Of a stretch of 6,735 bases of DNA, positions 6,524-6,735 are shown in pieces (positions within the stretch are counted from its first letter, which is position 1; every line of letters begins with the position of its first letter). Location of the stretch: positions 1-6,735 of the forward strand of contig JAISAK010000340.1 of assembly GCA_031266695.1 (NCBI GenBank). Direction: 5' to 3'. The position numbers were made by a program, and so were the translations under genes. Origin of the DNA: Treponema sp. Lineage in GTDB: Bacteria; Spirochaetota; Spirochaetia; Treponematales; Breznakiellaceae. A model generated the notes under the pieces. That model was not told the DNA's origin and made no database searches. It saw only the letters and a program-made list of their open reading frames with translations.

Positions 6524-6735
6524 TCACCTGGCAAGTTCCTGAAAGGCGCTGAGATGAGTTTTAAGGATTTTACCGGCGGCGGAAAGGATTTCGTCTTTGG
6601 AGGCGGTTTCTTCATCCTGAATCTGTGCAAAATCCAGAATAACATACCGGGGCGTATTGTTTTTTAACACCAGAGCCGCCCCGGTCCGGTCAACCAGGCG
6701 GGCGACCCTGGAGAAATTTTGATTAGCCTCGGTGA
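6524..6735 (-). CDS. Phd/YefM-type antitoxin, 5' end missing
   Basis: The reading frame runs off the window end; the 69 visible codons plus stop (TGA at 6526-6524) lack only the first few residues of a protein expected to be about 80-90 long. The visible start, TEANQNFSRVARLVDR, followed by GAALVLKNNTPRYVILDF, is the DNA-binding N-terminal domain of the prevent-host-death family. The rest (AQIQDEETASKDEILSAAGK and onward to AFQELAR) is the helical tail that in relatives wraps around a toxin. Such proteins neutralise a partner toxin and repress their own promoter. No toxin gene follows it: the downstream sequence is short and runs into the antisense of the transporter gene. The partner may lie beyond the window end, be lost, or be encoded elsewhere. 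The gene faces the five-gene block and is probably functionally unrelated to it. Confidence 0.82.
   Translation of the reverse strand, partial: TEANQNFSRVARLVDRTGAALVLKNNTPRYVILDFAQIQDEETASKDEILSAAGKILKTHLSAFQELAR

Noticed and set aside
6219..6527. GTG-started minus-strand frame overlapping the antitoxin stop, considered as the toxin gene
   Set aside because: Its position would suit a toxin, but the translation resembles no toxin family known to me and two thirds of it is antisense to the transporter gene.
1..6735. CRISPR arrays, tRNA or rRNA genes, insertion sequences
   Set aside because: No regularly spaced repeats, no tRNA-like arms and no transposase motifs or terminal inverted repeats were seen on either strand.

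Overview
This window holds a compact block of five plus-strand genes, followed by the 3' part of one gene on the opposite strand. The gene density, short gaps, Shine-Dalgarno sites and protein families are bacterial. No marker gene fixes the lineage. The family mix (a cysteine-synthase-like orphan enzyme, an NFSRVARLVD-type Phd antitoxin, amino acid enzymes) would fit an anaerobic gut or sediment bacterium such as a Treponema-like spirochaete or a clostridial relative. That is a low-confidence impression, not something the sequence proves.

Layout: 57-1688 encodes an N-acyl-D-amino-acid deacylase-type amidohydrolase. After a 24-base gap with a good ribosome binding site, 1713-3197 encodes an uncharacterised PLP enzyme of the cysteine synthase fold. 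It overlaps by ATGA the gene at 3194-4570, a threonine-synthase-like PLP enzyme with an N-terminal zinc ribbon. After 22 bases with a strong ribosome binding site, 4593-5507 encodes an NAD-dependent 2-hydroxyacid dehydrogenase of the malate/lactate dehydrogenase family. Ten bases later, 5518-6426 encodes a ten-helix EamA/DMT transporter. A short gap with no recognisable gene then separates this block from a convergent Phd/YefM-type antitoxin gene (6524 to the window end, start missing).

The five plus-strand genes look like one transcription unit. Taken together they could release an amino acid from an N-acylated form, rework its side chain by PLP-dependent elimination or replacement, interconvert the 2-oxo and 2-hydroxy acids, and move the product across the membrane. 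The actual substrate is not readable from the sequence. Several residues usually tied to the textbook substrates are changed: the dehydrogenase seems to carry Glu where lactate enzymes have Gln and malate enzymes have Arg, and the threonine-synthase-like enzyme has altered active-site loops. The cluster may therefore act on an unusual amino acid. Gly/Ala-rich in-frame inserts occur in two of the proteins, and two of them share a 15-bp DNA repeat.
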